The notes beneath the pieces were generated by a model. That model saw only the letters and a program-made list of their open reading frames with translations, had not been told where the DNA came from and searched no databases. This document shows positions 1 to 8,171 of a DNA stretch of 64,000 bases, in pieces (position 1 is the stretch's first letter; each line of letters starts with the position of its first letter). Source of the stretch: an uncultured Ruegeria sp. (GTDB lineage Bacteria > Pseudomonadota > Alphaproteobacteria > Rhodobacterales > Rhodobacteraceae); contig NZ_CANMFF010000006.1 of the NCBI RefSeq assembly GCF_947497005.1, forward strand, positions 214,864-278,863, given 5' to 3'. A program made the translations under genes and the position numbers.

Positions 1-455
1 ACAAACGTGCCCAGATCCACCCAGGACTGACCAGCCGCGAAGTTTTCCTTGATCCACTCTGCCGAGCCCTCTGCAAGCGGTGTCAGGTAACCCTGCTTTG
101 CGAGGTTTGCCGCAAGACCAGGCTGGGGAAAGACCGTCAGGTTCGGCGCTGAACCTGCTGCCGCATCGATTAGGATTTGCTGTTCCAGCGAGTCAGAGCC
201 TACATAGCTGGAATTCGCGCCAGTTGCCTCGTCGAAATAGGCCACAAGATTTTCGAAGGATTTGCCTTCACCCGCTAACCAGGGGCCAAAAATGGTCAGG
301 CTTTCGCCAGACAGGTCGTGAGCATCGGCAAAGGCCTGAAACCCATCCCAGTCAAAATCACCTTCACCCGCGGGGTGGATCAATTCACCCTCCGCCTGAA
401 CAGATCCGGCCATCAGCGCGAACATCGCTACACCGGCAAAAAGCGAGTGTCTCAT
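1..455 (-). CDS. aglE: Sugar ABC transporter substrate-binding protein, AglE-like (N-terminal part)
   Basis: Reading leftwards from an ATG at 453-455 with an AGGAGG-type ribosome site just upstream, the frame stays open to the window edge, giving about 151 residues. It begins with a typical signal peptide (MRHSLFAGVAMFALMAGSVQA) and continues into a family 1 solute-binding fold, with stretches such as SLTIFGPWLAGEGKSF and LTVFPQPGLAANLAKQGYL that match alpha-glucoside binding proteins. It should capture a di- or oligosaccharide in the periplasm for an AglFG permease lying outside the window. The divergent LacI regulator and the glycoside hydrolase next door support a glucoside uptake role. 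The alpha- or beta-linkage preference cannot be read from the sequence; the GH1 neighbour favours beta. Confidence 0.85.
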   Translation of the reverse strand, partial: MRHSLFAGVAMFALMAGSVQAEGELIHPAGEGDFDWDGFQAFADAHDLSGESLTIFGPWLAGEGKSFENLVAYFDEATGANSSYVGSDSLEQQILIDAAAGSAPNLTVFPQPGLAANLAKQGYLTPLAEGSAEWIKENFAAGQSWVDLGTF

Positions 456-500
456 CAATTCCTCCTCCCAACATGTCACACGCCAGAAAGACTCACTTTT

Positions 501-551
501 CAAAGCGCTTTGGATGAATGTTGTTATCCGCTAACAATCAAGGCTTGTCAA
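501..551 (-). promoter_or_regulatory. Promoter and LacI-type operator of the aglE operon
   Basis: On the minus strand a TTGACA -35 (546-551) is followed after exactly 17 nt by GATAAC (523-528), a fair -10. About 10 nt further downstream lies CAAAGCGCTTTG (501-512), a perfect palindrome with the central CG typical of LacI-family operators. Its position just after the -10 fits repression by the divergent AglR-like protein. Confidence 0.6.
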
Positions 552-656
552 CAATAAGCCTTCAAATGCCCCACAAAATAATATTTAACGGAATGAGGGC
601 AAAAAAAGTTGACGGATGCTTCAATTGCCCACAAAACGAACAAGAACACTCTTTTG

Positions 657-666
657 AAGGCGCTTT
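657..666 (+). promoter_or_regulatory. Second LacI-type operator, in front of aglR
   Basis: AAGGCGCTTT repeats the core of the palindrome at 501-512 with one mismatch and sits 8 nt before the aglR start codon. This suggests autoregulation of aglR and possibly a repression loop across the roughly 150-bp divergent promoter region. Confidence 0.45.
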
Positions 667-674
667 GAATAGCA

Positions 675-1712
675 ATGAACCTGAAGCAGCTCTCGGAAAT
701 CTTAGGTCTTTCGCAGACAACGGTCAGCCGAGCGCTGAACGGTTACCCTGAGGTGAGTGAAGATACGCGCACGCGCGTTCAGGCCGCGGCACACAAACAT
801 GGCTACCGCCCGAACAGCCGGGCCAAAGGTCTTGCGACGGGACGGTCCATGGTGATTGGTCACGTGATCCCCAGCTCATCCCAGCATGAAATGGTGAACC
901 CCATATTTGGTGACTTTGTTGCCGGTGCCGTTAAGAAATACTCGGAAAACGGTTATGACCTGATGTTCACCAGTGCAGATGACACCTCGATTGAAAGAGC
1001 ATATCGAAGCCTCTTTCAGCGCGGTGCAGTGGACGGTGTCGTGCTGCAGGGGCCAAAGGTCAACGAGCCACGAATTGAGGTCCTGAACCGTATGGGTGTG
1101 CCTTTCATAGTGCATGGGCGCTCGACAGGTGTGGATGTTCCCTACGACTGGGTTGATGTGAACAACAAAAGCTCGTTCCTAAGGGCCACGCGCTTTCTGA
1201 TTGATCTTGGCCATCGCCGCATCGCCCTGATTAACGGTCTGGAAGATATGGACTTCGCTCAACGCCGCCGTGACGGTTACCTTGAGGCGTTCGGCCAAGC
1301 CGGGCTTTCACCGGATACAAACCTGATGCGAAGCGCTGAAATGACCGAGGTCTATGGCCACCACGAAACGCAGAAAATGTTATGTCTGGACGATCCCCCG
1401 ACTGCTATCTTGTGTTCGTCGATGATCTCGGCCATTGGCGTACGGCGTGCTCTGTCTGAAAACGGGTTGGAGATGGGCGCGGATGTATCTGTCATCGCCC
1501 ATGACGATGACCTGTCATATCTTAAAAACGGACAGGATGTTCCGATCTTTACGGCGACACGCTCATCTGTCCGTCAGGCAGGTGAAATAGCGGCGGACAT
1601 GTTGATCAAGCGGATCAAAGCCCCGGATGACCCGGTCAAAACTAGATTGCTGGAGGCCGAACTGGTAGTTGGCAGGTCAACCGGCCCTGCGCCCAACAGG
1701 TTGTTGTCATGA
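675..1712 (+). CDS. aglR: LacI-family transcriptional regulator (AglR-like)
   Basis: 345 residues. The N-terminal LacI helix-turn-helix is plain (LKQLSEILGLSQTTVSRALNG, then the hinge region GYRPNSRAKGLATGRS), followed by a periplasmic-binding-protein-like effector domain from about residue 60 to 335. It is divergent from the sugar-binding protein and overlaps the GH1-glucokinase gene by 4 nt, so it is likely the first gene of the catabolic operon. It should repress uptake and catabolism until a glucoside or derived sugar binds. Two AAAGCGCTTT-like palindromes in the divergent region are the expected targets. No strong Shine-Dalgarno precedes the ATG, so its own translation may be modest. Confidence 0.85.
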   Translation: MNLKQLSEILGLSQTTVSRALNGYPEVSEDTRTRVQAAAHKHGYRPNSRAKGLATGRSMVIGHVIPSSSQHEMVNPIFGDFVAGAVKKYSENGYDLMFTSADDTSIERAYRSLFQRGAVDGVVLQGPKVNEPRIEVLNRMGVPFIVHGRSTGVDVPYDWVDVNNKSSFLRATRFLIDLGHRRIALINGLEDMDFAQRRRDGYLEAFGQAGLSPDTNLMRSAEMTEVYGHHETQKMLCLDDPPTAILCSSMISAIGVRRALSENGLEMGADVSVIAHDDDLSYLKNGQDVPIFTATRSSVRQAGEIAADMLIKRIKAPDDPVKTRLLEAELVVGRSTGPAPNRLLS

Positions 1713-4033
1713 AACACTCTCGCGCTGATTTCCCCAAAGATTTCCTCTTTGGTGTCGCAACCTCTGCTTATCAGATTGAAGGCCACGCGCAGGGAGGTGC
1801 CGGGCAAACTCATTGGGATACGTTTGCCGCATCACCGGGCAATGTCGTACGCAGAGAAAACGGCGACGTCGCCTGCGACCACCTGAACAGATTTGAGCAG
1901 GATTTCGATCTGGTGCGTGAAGCGGGGTTTGACTGTTATCGTTTTTCGACCAGCTGGGCGCGTGTGTTGCCGGAAGGTCGCGGTCCGGTCAACCAGGCAG
2001 GACTGGATTATTATGATCGGCTGGCAGACGCATTACTAGAACGCGGCATCCGCCCCTGTGTGACGCTTTATCATTGGGAGCTGCCATCTGCTCTTGCGGA
2101 TCAAGGGGGGTGGTGCAATCGCGACATCGCAGGTTGGTTCGCCGATTTTACTCAGGTCATCATGGGGCGGATTGGCGACAGAATGTTCAGCGCCGCGCCG
2201 ATCAACGAGCCCTGGTGTGTTAGCTGGCTGAGCCATTTCGAAGGTCATCATGCGCCCGGTTTGCGCGACATCCGAGCTGCCGCCCGGGCGATGCATCATG
2301 TTCTGTTGGCCCATGGGCGGGCTATTCAGGTCATGCGCAGTCTTGGCATGAGCAATCTGGGTGCTGTGTTCAACCTCGAATGGTCTGAACCTGCTGACGA
2401 CAGCGCCGAAGCGAGGCGCGCAGCGGATCGATACGATGCAATCTACAACCAGTTCTTCCTGAGCGGTGTTTTTAAGAAAGAGTACCCACAGGACGCGCTG
2501 GAGGGGTTGGAGCCGCACTTGCCTTCGGGATGGCAAAACGACTTTGAAACGATAGGCACACCGGTCGACTGGTGCGGGCTGAACTACTATACTCGCAAGA
2601 TGATCGCGCCAGCCGCCACCGCCTGGCCCAGCCTTCAGGAGGTTCCCGGACCTCTGCCCAAAACGCAGATGGGATGGGAGATCGAGCCCTCCGCCCTTAC
2701 TCGTTTTTTGGTCCGGACAAGGAAAGACTATACGGGCACGCTGCCAATCTATATCACCGAAAACGGTATGGCGAGCGCGCAGCGTCGGCAGGACGATGAT
2801 CGTATCGATTATCTTGACCGACATTTTGCAGCCGTGCAGGACGCTTTGGCACAAGGTGTTCCGATTAATGGCTATTTTGTCTGGTCGCTGTTGGATAATT
2901 ACGAATGGGCCTTCGGATACGAGAAGAGGTTTGGACTGGTGGACGTGGATTTCGAAACACTTGCGAGAACACCCAAGGCGTCGTTCATGGCGCTTAAATC
3001 CGCTCTTTCCGATGGTCAAAGCGTCTCTCAGCCGTTAGCGCAACCATTCGGAGCGGTGCATGAGCATTGGAATCTTGTTGCAGATATCGGCGGCACGAAC
3101 ACGCGTCTGGGCGTGGTTACAAACGGTGAGTTGACGGATCTTCGGAAACGCCCGACTGGCACGTTGGAAGATCTGCTGGAGGCATTGCATTCACTCAGGG
3201 ACGAGATTGGGACAAATCCGCAGGCAGTGGTTGCTGCAGGCGCTGGTCCTGTCAGAGATGGGACAATCCAGCTAACCAACGCGAATCTGGACCTGTCAGA
3301 GGTTGAGCTTGCGAAAGCTACCGGTGCGCAACATACATTTGTGATCAACGATTTCACGGCTGCGGCGTGGTCAGTCGCGGACGTGACGCAGGATGACATC
3401 GTTGTGTTGCAGGGTCAGGCGATCCCACCTGTTGGCACGCGACTGGCGGTTGGACCCGGCACCGGGCTGGGTGTTGGCGCATTGCTGTATTCCGAGGGCC
3501 ACTATCACACGGTTTCCGGTGAAGGCGGACATGTGGGCCTGTACCCGCGCCATCGCGACGAGGTTGACATTTTTGAGGCGGCACAACGCATAGCACCAGA
3601 TTGCTTTTTTGGAGACAGCCTGGCGTTGGAGGCAGAGATGTTCCTGAGCGGAACCGGACTGCCCATCCTGTATCAAGCGGTGGGATTGGCGGCTGGCGAT
3701 GTTCGGATACAGGCGCGTTCTGCGAAAGATATTTTGCAGGATGCCCGCGAAGCCTCGGACTCCATAGCAGTACGAACCGCCCAGATGTTTACCACTCATC
3801 TTGGCGCGCTGATCGGCGATATGGCTGTGACACTGATGCCTGAAGGAGGCGTATTTCTTGTTGGCGGTGTGGCGGAAAAGAATCGCTGGCTCTTTGACGA
3901 TAACTTCAAGGATGCGTTCAACGGCGGCGGCCGTTTCAGCGATTTGCGCCGTTCCCTGAGCCTGTATGTGTCCAAGCAGGCCGAGTTCGGAATCGTCGGC
4001 GCAAATAACTTCTGCAAAAACGCTCTTATGTGA
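1709..4033 (+). CDS. Fused GH1 beta-glucosidase - glucokinase
   Basis: 774 residues in one open frame. Residues 1-440 form a complete glycoside hydrolase family 1 barrel: N-terminal FPKDFLFGVATSAYQIEG, acid/base Glu167 in PINEPW and nucleophile Glu351 in YITENG. After a short linker, residues 454-774 form a Glk-family glucokinase: DIGGTN phosphate-binding loop at 459-464, INDFTAAAW, GPGTGLGVG and GEGGH. The protein would hydrolyse a beta-glucoside and phosphorylate the released glucose to glucose 6-phosphate. Each half has about the normal length of the stand-alone enzyme and all key motifs are kept, so this looks like a working fusion rather than an assembly artefact. No signal peptide is seen, so the enzyme acts in the cytoplasm on imported sugar. 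The start overlaps the regulator's stop (ATGA). Confidence 0.88.
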   Translation: MKHSRADFPKDFLFGVATSAYQIEGHAQGGAGQTHWDTFAASPGNVVRRENGDVACDHLNRFEQDFDLVREAGFDCYRFSTSWARVLPEGRGPVNQAGLDYYDRLADALLERGIRPCVTLYHWELPSALADQGGWCNRDIAGWFADFTQVIMGRIGDRMFSAAPINEPWCVSWLSHFEGHHAPGLRDIRAAARAMHHVLLAHGRAIQVMRSLGMSNLGAVFNLEWSEPADDSAEARRAADRYDAIYNQFFLSGVFKKEYPQDALEGLEPHLPSGWQNDFETIGTPVDWCGLNYYTRKMIAPAATAWPSLQEVPGPLPKTQMGWEIEPSALTRFLVRTRKDYTGTLPIYITENGMASAQRRQDDDRIDYLDRHFAAVQDALAQGVPINGYFVWSLLDNYEWAFGYEKRFGLVDVDFETLARTPKASFMALKSALSDGQSVSQPLAQPFGAVHEHWNLVADIGGTNTRLGVVTNGELTDLRKRPTGTLEDLLEALHSLRDEIGTNPQAVVAAGAGPVRDGTIQLTNANLDLSEVELAKATGAQHTFVINDFTAAAWSVADVTQDDIVVLQGQAIPPVGTRLAVGPGTGLGVGALLYSEGHYHTVSGEGGHVGLYPRHRDEVDIFEAAQRIAPDCFFGDSLALEAEMFLSGTGLPILYQAVGLAAGDVRIQARSAKDILQDAREASDSIAVRTAQMFTTHLGALIGDMAVTLMPEGGVFLVGGVAEKNRWLFDDNFKDAFNGGGRFSDLRRSLSLYVSKQAEFGIVGANNFCKNALM

Positions 4034-4071
4034 TTGCCGGACCAACAGACTTTTAAGAGAAGGACCAAGGA

Positions 4072-4998
4072 ATGATCCTGTGCTGCGGTGAAGCCCTGAT
4101 CGACATGATTTCAGAGCCAACAGTGTCGGGTGCGCAGGGCTTCGTCCCGCATACGGGCGGCGCGATCCTGAACACGGCCGTTGCTGTGGGCCGCTTGGGG
4201 GTGCCTGTAGGAATGTTGACAGGCTTGTCTTCTGACATGTTTGGCCAGCAGTTGAACGATGCGCTGAAGGCAAGCCATGTCGATACGTCGCATGTCATTG
4301 TCACGGACAGGCCGTCCACACTTGCCTTTGTGCAGCTTAAGGACGGACAGGCGACCTATAGTTTTGTCGACGAAAACACGGCAGGGCGAATGTTGCAGCC
4401 CGACGATATGCCAAACCAGCTTCCAGCGGTTTCTGCCTTGTATCTGGGGGGGATAAGCCTTGCGTGCGAACCATGTGCGGACGCCTACGCCGCCCTACTG
4501 GATCGTCATGGATCCGAGCGCGCAGTGATGCTGGACCCGAATATCCGCCCGGACTTTATTAAGGACCAGACAAGATTTCGAACACGCCTGAACCGCATGA
4601 TCGCTCAAGCAGATATCGTCAAAGTGTCAGACGAGGATCTGGATTGGATCATTCCCGGCGCAGAGCCCGAGGCTGCAAAGGCCGATCTGTTACTGCAGGC
4701 CGGACCTTCGGCCCTCATTGTTACCCGTGGAGGCGACGGGGCGAACGGGTATTTGGCCGACGGAATAATGGTCTCTGTACCCGTGAAGCCAGTTAAGGTC
4801 GTAGATACGATCGGTGCAGGCGACACATTTAATGCAGGTGTTCTGACGGAACTCAGCCGCGCCGGGCATCTGACCAAGCCGGGCCTGCAAAACCTGACCG
4901 CAGAAAACTTTCGGGCAGCTATGGCGCTGGGCGCTGATGTCGCCGCTGTGACCGTATCCCGGGCCGGTGCAGAGCCGCCCTGGGCACATGAGCTTTGA
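4072..4998 (+). CDS. frk: PfkB-family sugar kinase, probable fructokinase
   Basis: 308 residues. It shows both PfkB signatures: an N-terminal glycine-rich stretch (HTGGAILNTAVAVGRLG) and the C-terminal DTIGAGDTFNAG with the catalytic base Asp251. The opening MILCCGEALIDM is typical of fructokinases, which make fructose 6-phosphate from fructose and ATP. It lies 38 nt after the GH1-glucokinase gene behind an AGGA ribosome site and is followed directly by a lyxose/mannose isomerase that can supply fructose. The substrate could instead be another ketose; fructose is inferred from overall similarity and the neighbour. Confidence 0.8.
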   Translation: MILCCGEALIDMISEPTVSGAQGFVPHTGGAILNTAVAVGRLGVPVGMLTGLSSDMFGQQLNDALKASHVDTSHVIVTDRPSTLAFVQLKDGQATYSFVDENTAGRMLQPDDMPNQLPAVSALYLGGISLACEPCADAYAALLDRHGSERAVMLDPNIRPDFIKDQTRFRTRLNRMIAQADIVKVSDEDLDWIIPGAEPEAAKADLLLQAGPSALIVTRGGDGANGYLADGIMVSVPVKPVKVVDTIGAGDTFNAGVLTELSRAGHLTKPGLQNLTAENFRAAMALGADVAAVTVSRAGAEPPWAHEL

Positions 4999-5015
4999 TC
5001 CGCAAGGATAGCAAA

Positions 5016-5681
5016 ATGAAACGATCTGAAATCAACCGTGTCAAAACTGAGGCGCAGACGTTCATTCAATCCTTCGGCGCTGTTTTGCCACCTTTTGCAG
5101 ATTGGTCCCCTGAGCAGATACGCAGCCCGCTGGCCGGGACAATCCGCAGTCGCGGGTTGGGGTGGGACATTACCGATTATTCCCAGGGTCGGTTCGATGA
5201 GCTTGGTCTGTTCCTGTTCACCCTTCGCAACGGCGAAGTGAATAATCTCTTATCCGGACGCGGGATGCTTTATGCAGAAAAACTGTTGATTTCGAAAGAC
5301 AAGCAGCTCTCGCCCATGCACCGGCATATCGTCAAAGCAGAAGACATCATCAACCGCGGCGGTGGCGACCTGGTTCTGGAAATCTATGCGTCGGACCCCA
5401 ACGGTAGGATCGATCGGGATAACCCGATCACGGTGCCAAGCGACGCGTGCCCTGTTACCTTGCAGCCCGGTGCGCATTTGCGGCTGAAACCGGGGCAAAG
5501 CGTGACCCTGATGCCCGGTGTCTGGCACGCCTTCTGGGCGGAACATGGCGATTGCCTCATCGGTGAGGTTTCGACCGTGAACGACGACCGGACGGACAAC
5601 GTGTTCGAAGACCCGATCCCTCGGTTTTCTAAAATCGAAGAAGATGTCGAACCGGATTTCCTCCTTGTATCAGACTATTAA
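5016..5681 (+). CDS. D-lyxose ketol-isomerase (D-lyxose/D-mannose isomerase)
   Basis: About 221 residues of the D-lyxose isomerase cupin family, which interconvert D-lyxose and D-xylulose and usually also D-mannose and D-fructose. Metal-site features are visible: HRH in SPMHRHIVKAED, a downstream Glu in the LVLEIY strand and the histidine of PGVWHAFWAEHGD. The frame also allows a TTG start at 4995, overlapping the kinase stop, but the ATG at 5016 has an AAGGA ribosome site 7 nt ahead and yields the usual N-terminus (MKRSEINR), so I prefer it. Beside a fructokinase, conversion of mannose to fructose and then fructose 6-phosphate is a likely role. Confidence 0.8.
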   Translation: MKRSEINRVKTEAQTFIQSFGAVLPPFADWSPEQIRSPLAGTIRSRGLGWDITDYSQGRFDELGLFLFTLRNGEVNNLLSGRGMLYAEKLLISKDKQLSPMHRHIVKAEDIINRGGGDLVLEIYASDPNGRIDRDNPITVPSDACPVTLQPGAHLRLKPGQSVTLMPGVWHAFWAEHGDCLIGEVSTVNDDRTDNVFEDPIPRFSKIEEDVEPDFLLVSDY

Positions 5682-5763
5682 CACCAGCTGGGTTTGATCT
5701 GCGCAAACAGGAAAGCAGTCGCGACAAACGCAACCCGCTCCCGTGCGCCGTTCCTTCTGCCGC

Positions 5764-5769
5764 TTGACA
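5764..5769 (+). promoter_or_regulatory. Likely -35 box ahead of the cobalamin riboswitch
   Basis: A consensus TTGACA lies about 30 nt before the riboswitch core. Seventeen nt later only a poor -10 (CTAGCT) is present, so the exact promoter is uncertain, though the distance suits transcription starting just ahead of the aptamer. Confidence 0.35.
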
Positions 5770-5796
5770 AGTCTTGCAGTACCAGACTAGCTGAGC

Positions 5797-5998
5797 TGGA
5801 TGGTTCCGTAAGGGATGAAAATGGGAATACGGTGCGGCGCTGTAATGCGCCAAGTCCGTGACTGCCCCCGCAACTGTAAGCGGTGAGCGACGCCACTTTA
5901 CCACTGACCCGCAATGGTTGGGAAGGTCGGCCGAGCTATGACCCGCAAGTCAGGAGACCTGCCATCGCATGGTAAACCAACCCGGGGCGGGGCGTCTC
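5797..5998 (+). promoter_or_regulatory. Cobalamin (adenosylcobalamin-type) riboswitch
   Basis: The leader holds the conserved elements of the B12 element in order: the GGTTCC/AAGGG 5' pairing region (about 5802-5814), AATGGGAA (5819-5826), the CCCCCGCAACTGTAAGCGG block (about 5865-5883), the GCCACT hairpin region (5892-5897) and the diagnostic B12 box AGTCAGGAGACCTGCC (5948-5963). It precedes a BtuFCD-type transporter. A strong ribosome site (AAGGAGG, 6001-6007) lies immediately after the aptamer, so control of translation initiation is the likeliest mode. Confidence 0.93.
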
Positions 5999-6011
5999 GG
6001 AAGGAGGCTTG

Positions 6012-6095
6012 ATGGCGTGGTTGCATAAAAATTCTGTATTTGCCCTCTGTCTGCATCTGACAAAAGACGGAGACGGCGATGACCTGCTATTCTGA
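6012..6095 (+). CDS. Possible 27-residue leader ORF after the riboswitch
   Basis: An ATG 4 nt after a perfect AAGGAGG opens a 27-codon frame (starts MAWLHKNSVF) that ends with TGA at 6093-6095 and overlaps the start of the DUF1636 gene by 17 nt. The best ribosome site of this leader therefore belongs to this small ORF. The riboswitch may control the leader, with the DUF1636 gene following by translational coupling. No protein family is recognised and the ORF could be fortuitous. Confidence 0.35.
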   Translation: MAWLHKNSVFALCLHLTKDGDGDDLLF

Positions 6096-6435
6096 TCACT
6101 ACGTTCTGATCTGTTCTACCTGTCAGGGGCCGATTTCAGCCGAAGCCGCGCAAGACGTGCTGGATACTAAGCTACCGGACGGTTTTGAAACCCGCATGAT
6201 TGCTTGCATGGCAGGCTGCGAACGGGCTATGACCGTTGGCTTCCAAGCCGCTGGCAAAACCCAGTACTTATTTGGCGATATTGAAACGGAAATCGACCTG
6301 ACAGCTCTGGTCGATTTTGCAACCCAGTTTGGTGACAGCGACGATGGCTGGACCAGCGCGTCAGACAGGCCCCCTGCCCTCTTTTCAAAGACCTTGTCAC
6401 GAATGCCTCACTTGCCATCGCCGGTGGTGCCATGA
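6079..6435 (+). CDS. DUF1636 metal-binding-like protein
   Basis: 118 residues. It carries the cysteine pattern of DUF1636/COG5469 proteins: ICSTCQ near the N-terminus and CMAGCERAMTVGF in the middle, resembling a small thioredoxin-like ferredoxin or metal-binding fold. Members are often found beside cobalamin-regulated transporters; here it is the first full-length gene after the riboswitch and overlaps the ATPase gene by 4 nt (ATGA). Its biochemical function is not established. Handling of cobalt or a corrinoid is an inference from context. Confidence 0.75.
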   Translation: MTCYSDHYVLICSTCQGPISAEAAQDVLDTKLPDGFETRMIACMAGCERAMTVGFQAAGKTQYLFGDIETEIDLTALVDFATQFGDSDDGWTSASDRPPALFSKTLSRMPHLPSPVVP

Positions 6436-7208
6436 GTTTTTTGGTTGCGGAGGAACTGGAGTACTACGCGCTGAACGGCGACGTCTTGCTGAAGGACGTG
6501 TCCTTCAGTCTGGAAGAAGGTTCAATACTGGCAATTGCCGGGCCGAACGGTGCCGGGAAGACTACACTGCTGAAACTGCTATGCGGGATCGAACGGATTG
6601 CTCTGGGTGATGCACGGATTCGCGGCCAAAGCCTGCGCAGCCTGACAGCCCGTCAACGCGCCCGATCCATTGCCGTGGTTGGTCAACAGGAAATGCCGGA
6701 CGGTCGCATGCGCCTGCACGACTATGTTGCTCTGGGACAAATCCCGCTTCAGGGTGACCGATCGGCCGCTCAGCACAAGGCTGATCTCGAACGGGTGCTG
6801 ACGACGACCGAGCTGCTGCCCTTCGCCAACAAGCCGATGAGCCAATTGTCGGGCGGTGAACGTCAGCGTGCGCATATCGCCCGCGCTCTGGCTCAAAACC
6901 CGTCTTTGCTGTTTCTGGACGAACCTACAAACCATCTGGACCCGGACGCCAAGGGGCACATGCTGTCGCTGGTCGCTGATCTGGGGGTAACGGTTGTCAT
7001 GATCGTCCACGATCTGGTTATGATCCCGGAATTCGCCACCCATGTGGCGTTGATGAAAGCCACGCGCCTGACAGGGTTCGGATCTGTTAGCGACGTGCTG
7101 ACCCCGGATCGGGTGCGTGACACCTTTGGCGTGGATTACCTATGTTTTCAGCATGAAGGCCGGATGATCCCCGCGCTGGATATTCGAAAACGAAAACTGT
7201 CATCATAA
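6432..7208 (+). CDS. btuD: ABC transporter ATP-binding protein, BtuD/FecE type
   Basis: 258 residues with Walker A GPNGAGKTT (about 37-45), signature LSGGERQR (about 139-146), Walker B LLFLDEP and the following D-loop NHLD. It is the cytoplasmic ATPase of a type II (BtuCD-like) importer. The gene lies between DUF1636 and the binding protein under the cobalamin riboswitch, so vitamin B12 or a related corrinoid is the probable cargo. The family also serves haem and ferric siderophores, so the cargo rests on the riboswitch rather than on the protein. Confidence 0.85.
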   Translation: MSFLVAEELEYYALNGDVLLKDVSFSLEEGSILAIAGPNGAGKTTLLKLLCGIERIALGDARIRGQSLRSLTARQRARSIAVVGQQEMPDGRMRLHDYVALGQIPLQGDRSAAQHKADLERVLTTTELLPFANKPMSQLSGGERQRAHIARALAQNPSLLFLDEPTNHLDPDAKGHMLSLVADLGVTVVMIVHDLVMIPEFATHVALMKATRLTGFGSVSDVLTPDRVRDTFGVDYLCFQHEGRMIPALDIRKRKLSS

Positions 7209-7220
7209 CAGGAGCTTACA

Positions 7221-8171
7221 ATGATGCAGAGACTCTGGCCCGTGGCTCTTTTCACTGGCCTGGCAAGCAGCGCGGCAGCGGATGCTGTCACGGTGGACAA
7301 TTGCGGAGAACCGCTGGTTCTTCAAACAGCGCCCGAGCGTCTGGTCGTACATGATATGAACATGACGGATATGGCCTTCGCACTGGGTTTGCAGGACAAG
7401 ATAGTGGGCCTGACAGGCATCACTGGTTGGTACAAGACAAGCCCTGATTTCGACGCGCAGCGCGGCGATATCCCAGAGCTGGCGCCAAAATATCCGACCA
7501 TTGAAAACCTCGTTGCCGTCGAACCCGACCTGTTCTTTGCCGGATGGTACTATGGTATGAAGCCCGGCGGCGATGTAACACCGGACACTCTGGAACCCTT
7601 CGGTATCAAGACTATGGTTCTGACCGAAAGCTGCGTTCATCTCGACAAGGACCGCCCCGAAGCCAGTATGGACTTGTTGTTTGATGACGTCCTGCGTCTG
7701 GGTCAGGTCATGCAGGTTGAAGACAAGGCCGAGATGCTGGTTGCTGGCTGGAAAGAACAGCTTTCCGCCATTCAGGCGAAAACGAACGATCTGGCCAAGC
7801 CACGCGTCTTCCTTCTGGATGGACCGGCCGATGCTCCGTTCACTGCTGGTAAGTTCGCTATTCCCGATGCGATGATTGCAGCTGCCGGGGGTGAGAACGT
7901 GACCCATGATCTGGACGCAAGCTGGGGTCGCACTTCGTGGGAGGCCGTGGCCGCTTCGAACCCGGAGTTTCTGGTTCTGCTCGACTACCAATCCGGCAAT
8001 GGTGCAGAAGACACCTTCCAGTTTCTGAAGGATCACCCGGTGATGTCTCAAACCGATGCGGTCAAGAACGAGCGCTGGATTGGACTGCGTTACGAAGAAT
8101 TGACGCCCGGTCCGGCAAACATTGAAGCGATCGAAAAGATGGCAAACGCAATGCACCCGGATGCCAACTGA
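7221..8171 (+). CDS. btuF: Periplasmic substrate-binding protein, BtuF/FecB type
   Basis: 316 residues with an N-terminal signal peptide (LWPVALFTGLASSAAA) and a class III binding fold seen from stretches such as PERLVVHDMNMTDMAFALGL and WEAVAASNPEFLVLLDY. An AGGAG ribosome site precedes the ATG by 6 nt. It should deliver a corrinoid to the BtuC-like permease encoded next. The gene order ATPase, binding protein, permease is unusual but all three are co-oriented and tightly spaced. No TonB-dependent receptor is present in the window. Confidence 0.82.
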   Translation: MMQRLWPVALFTGLASSAAADAVTVDNCGEPLVLQTAPERLVVHDMNMTDMAFALGLQDKIVGLTGITGWYKTSPDFDAQRGDIPELAPKYPTIENLVAVEPDLFFAGWYYGMKPGGDVTPDTLEPFGIKTMVLTESCVHLDKDRPEASMDLLFDDVLRLGQVMQVEDKAEMLVAGWKEQLSAIQAKTNDLAKPRVFLLDGPADAPFTAGKFAIPDAMIAAAGGENVTHDLDASWGRTSWEAVAASNPEFLVLLDYQSGNGAEDTFQFLKDHPVMSQTDAVKNERWIGLRYEELTPGPANIEAIEKMANAMHPDAN

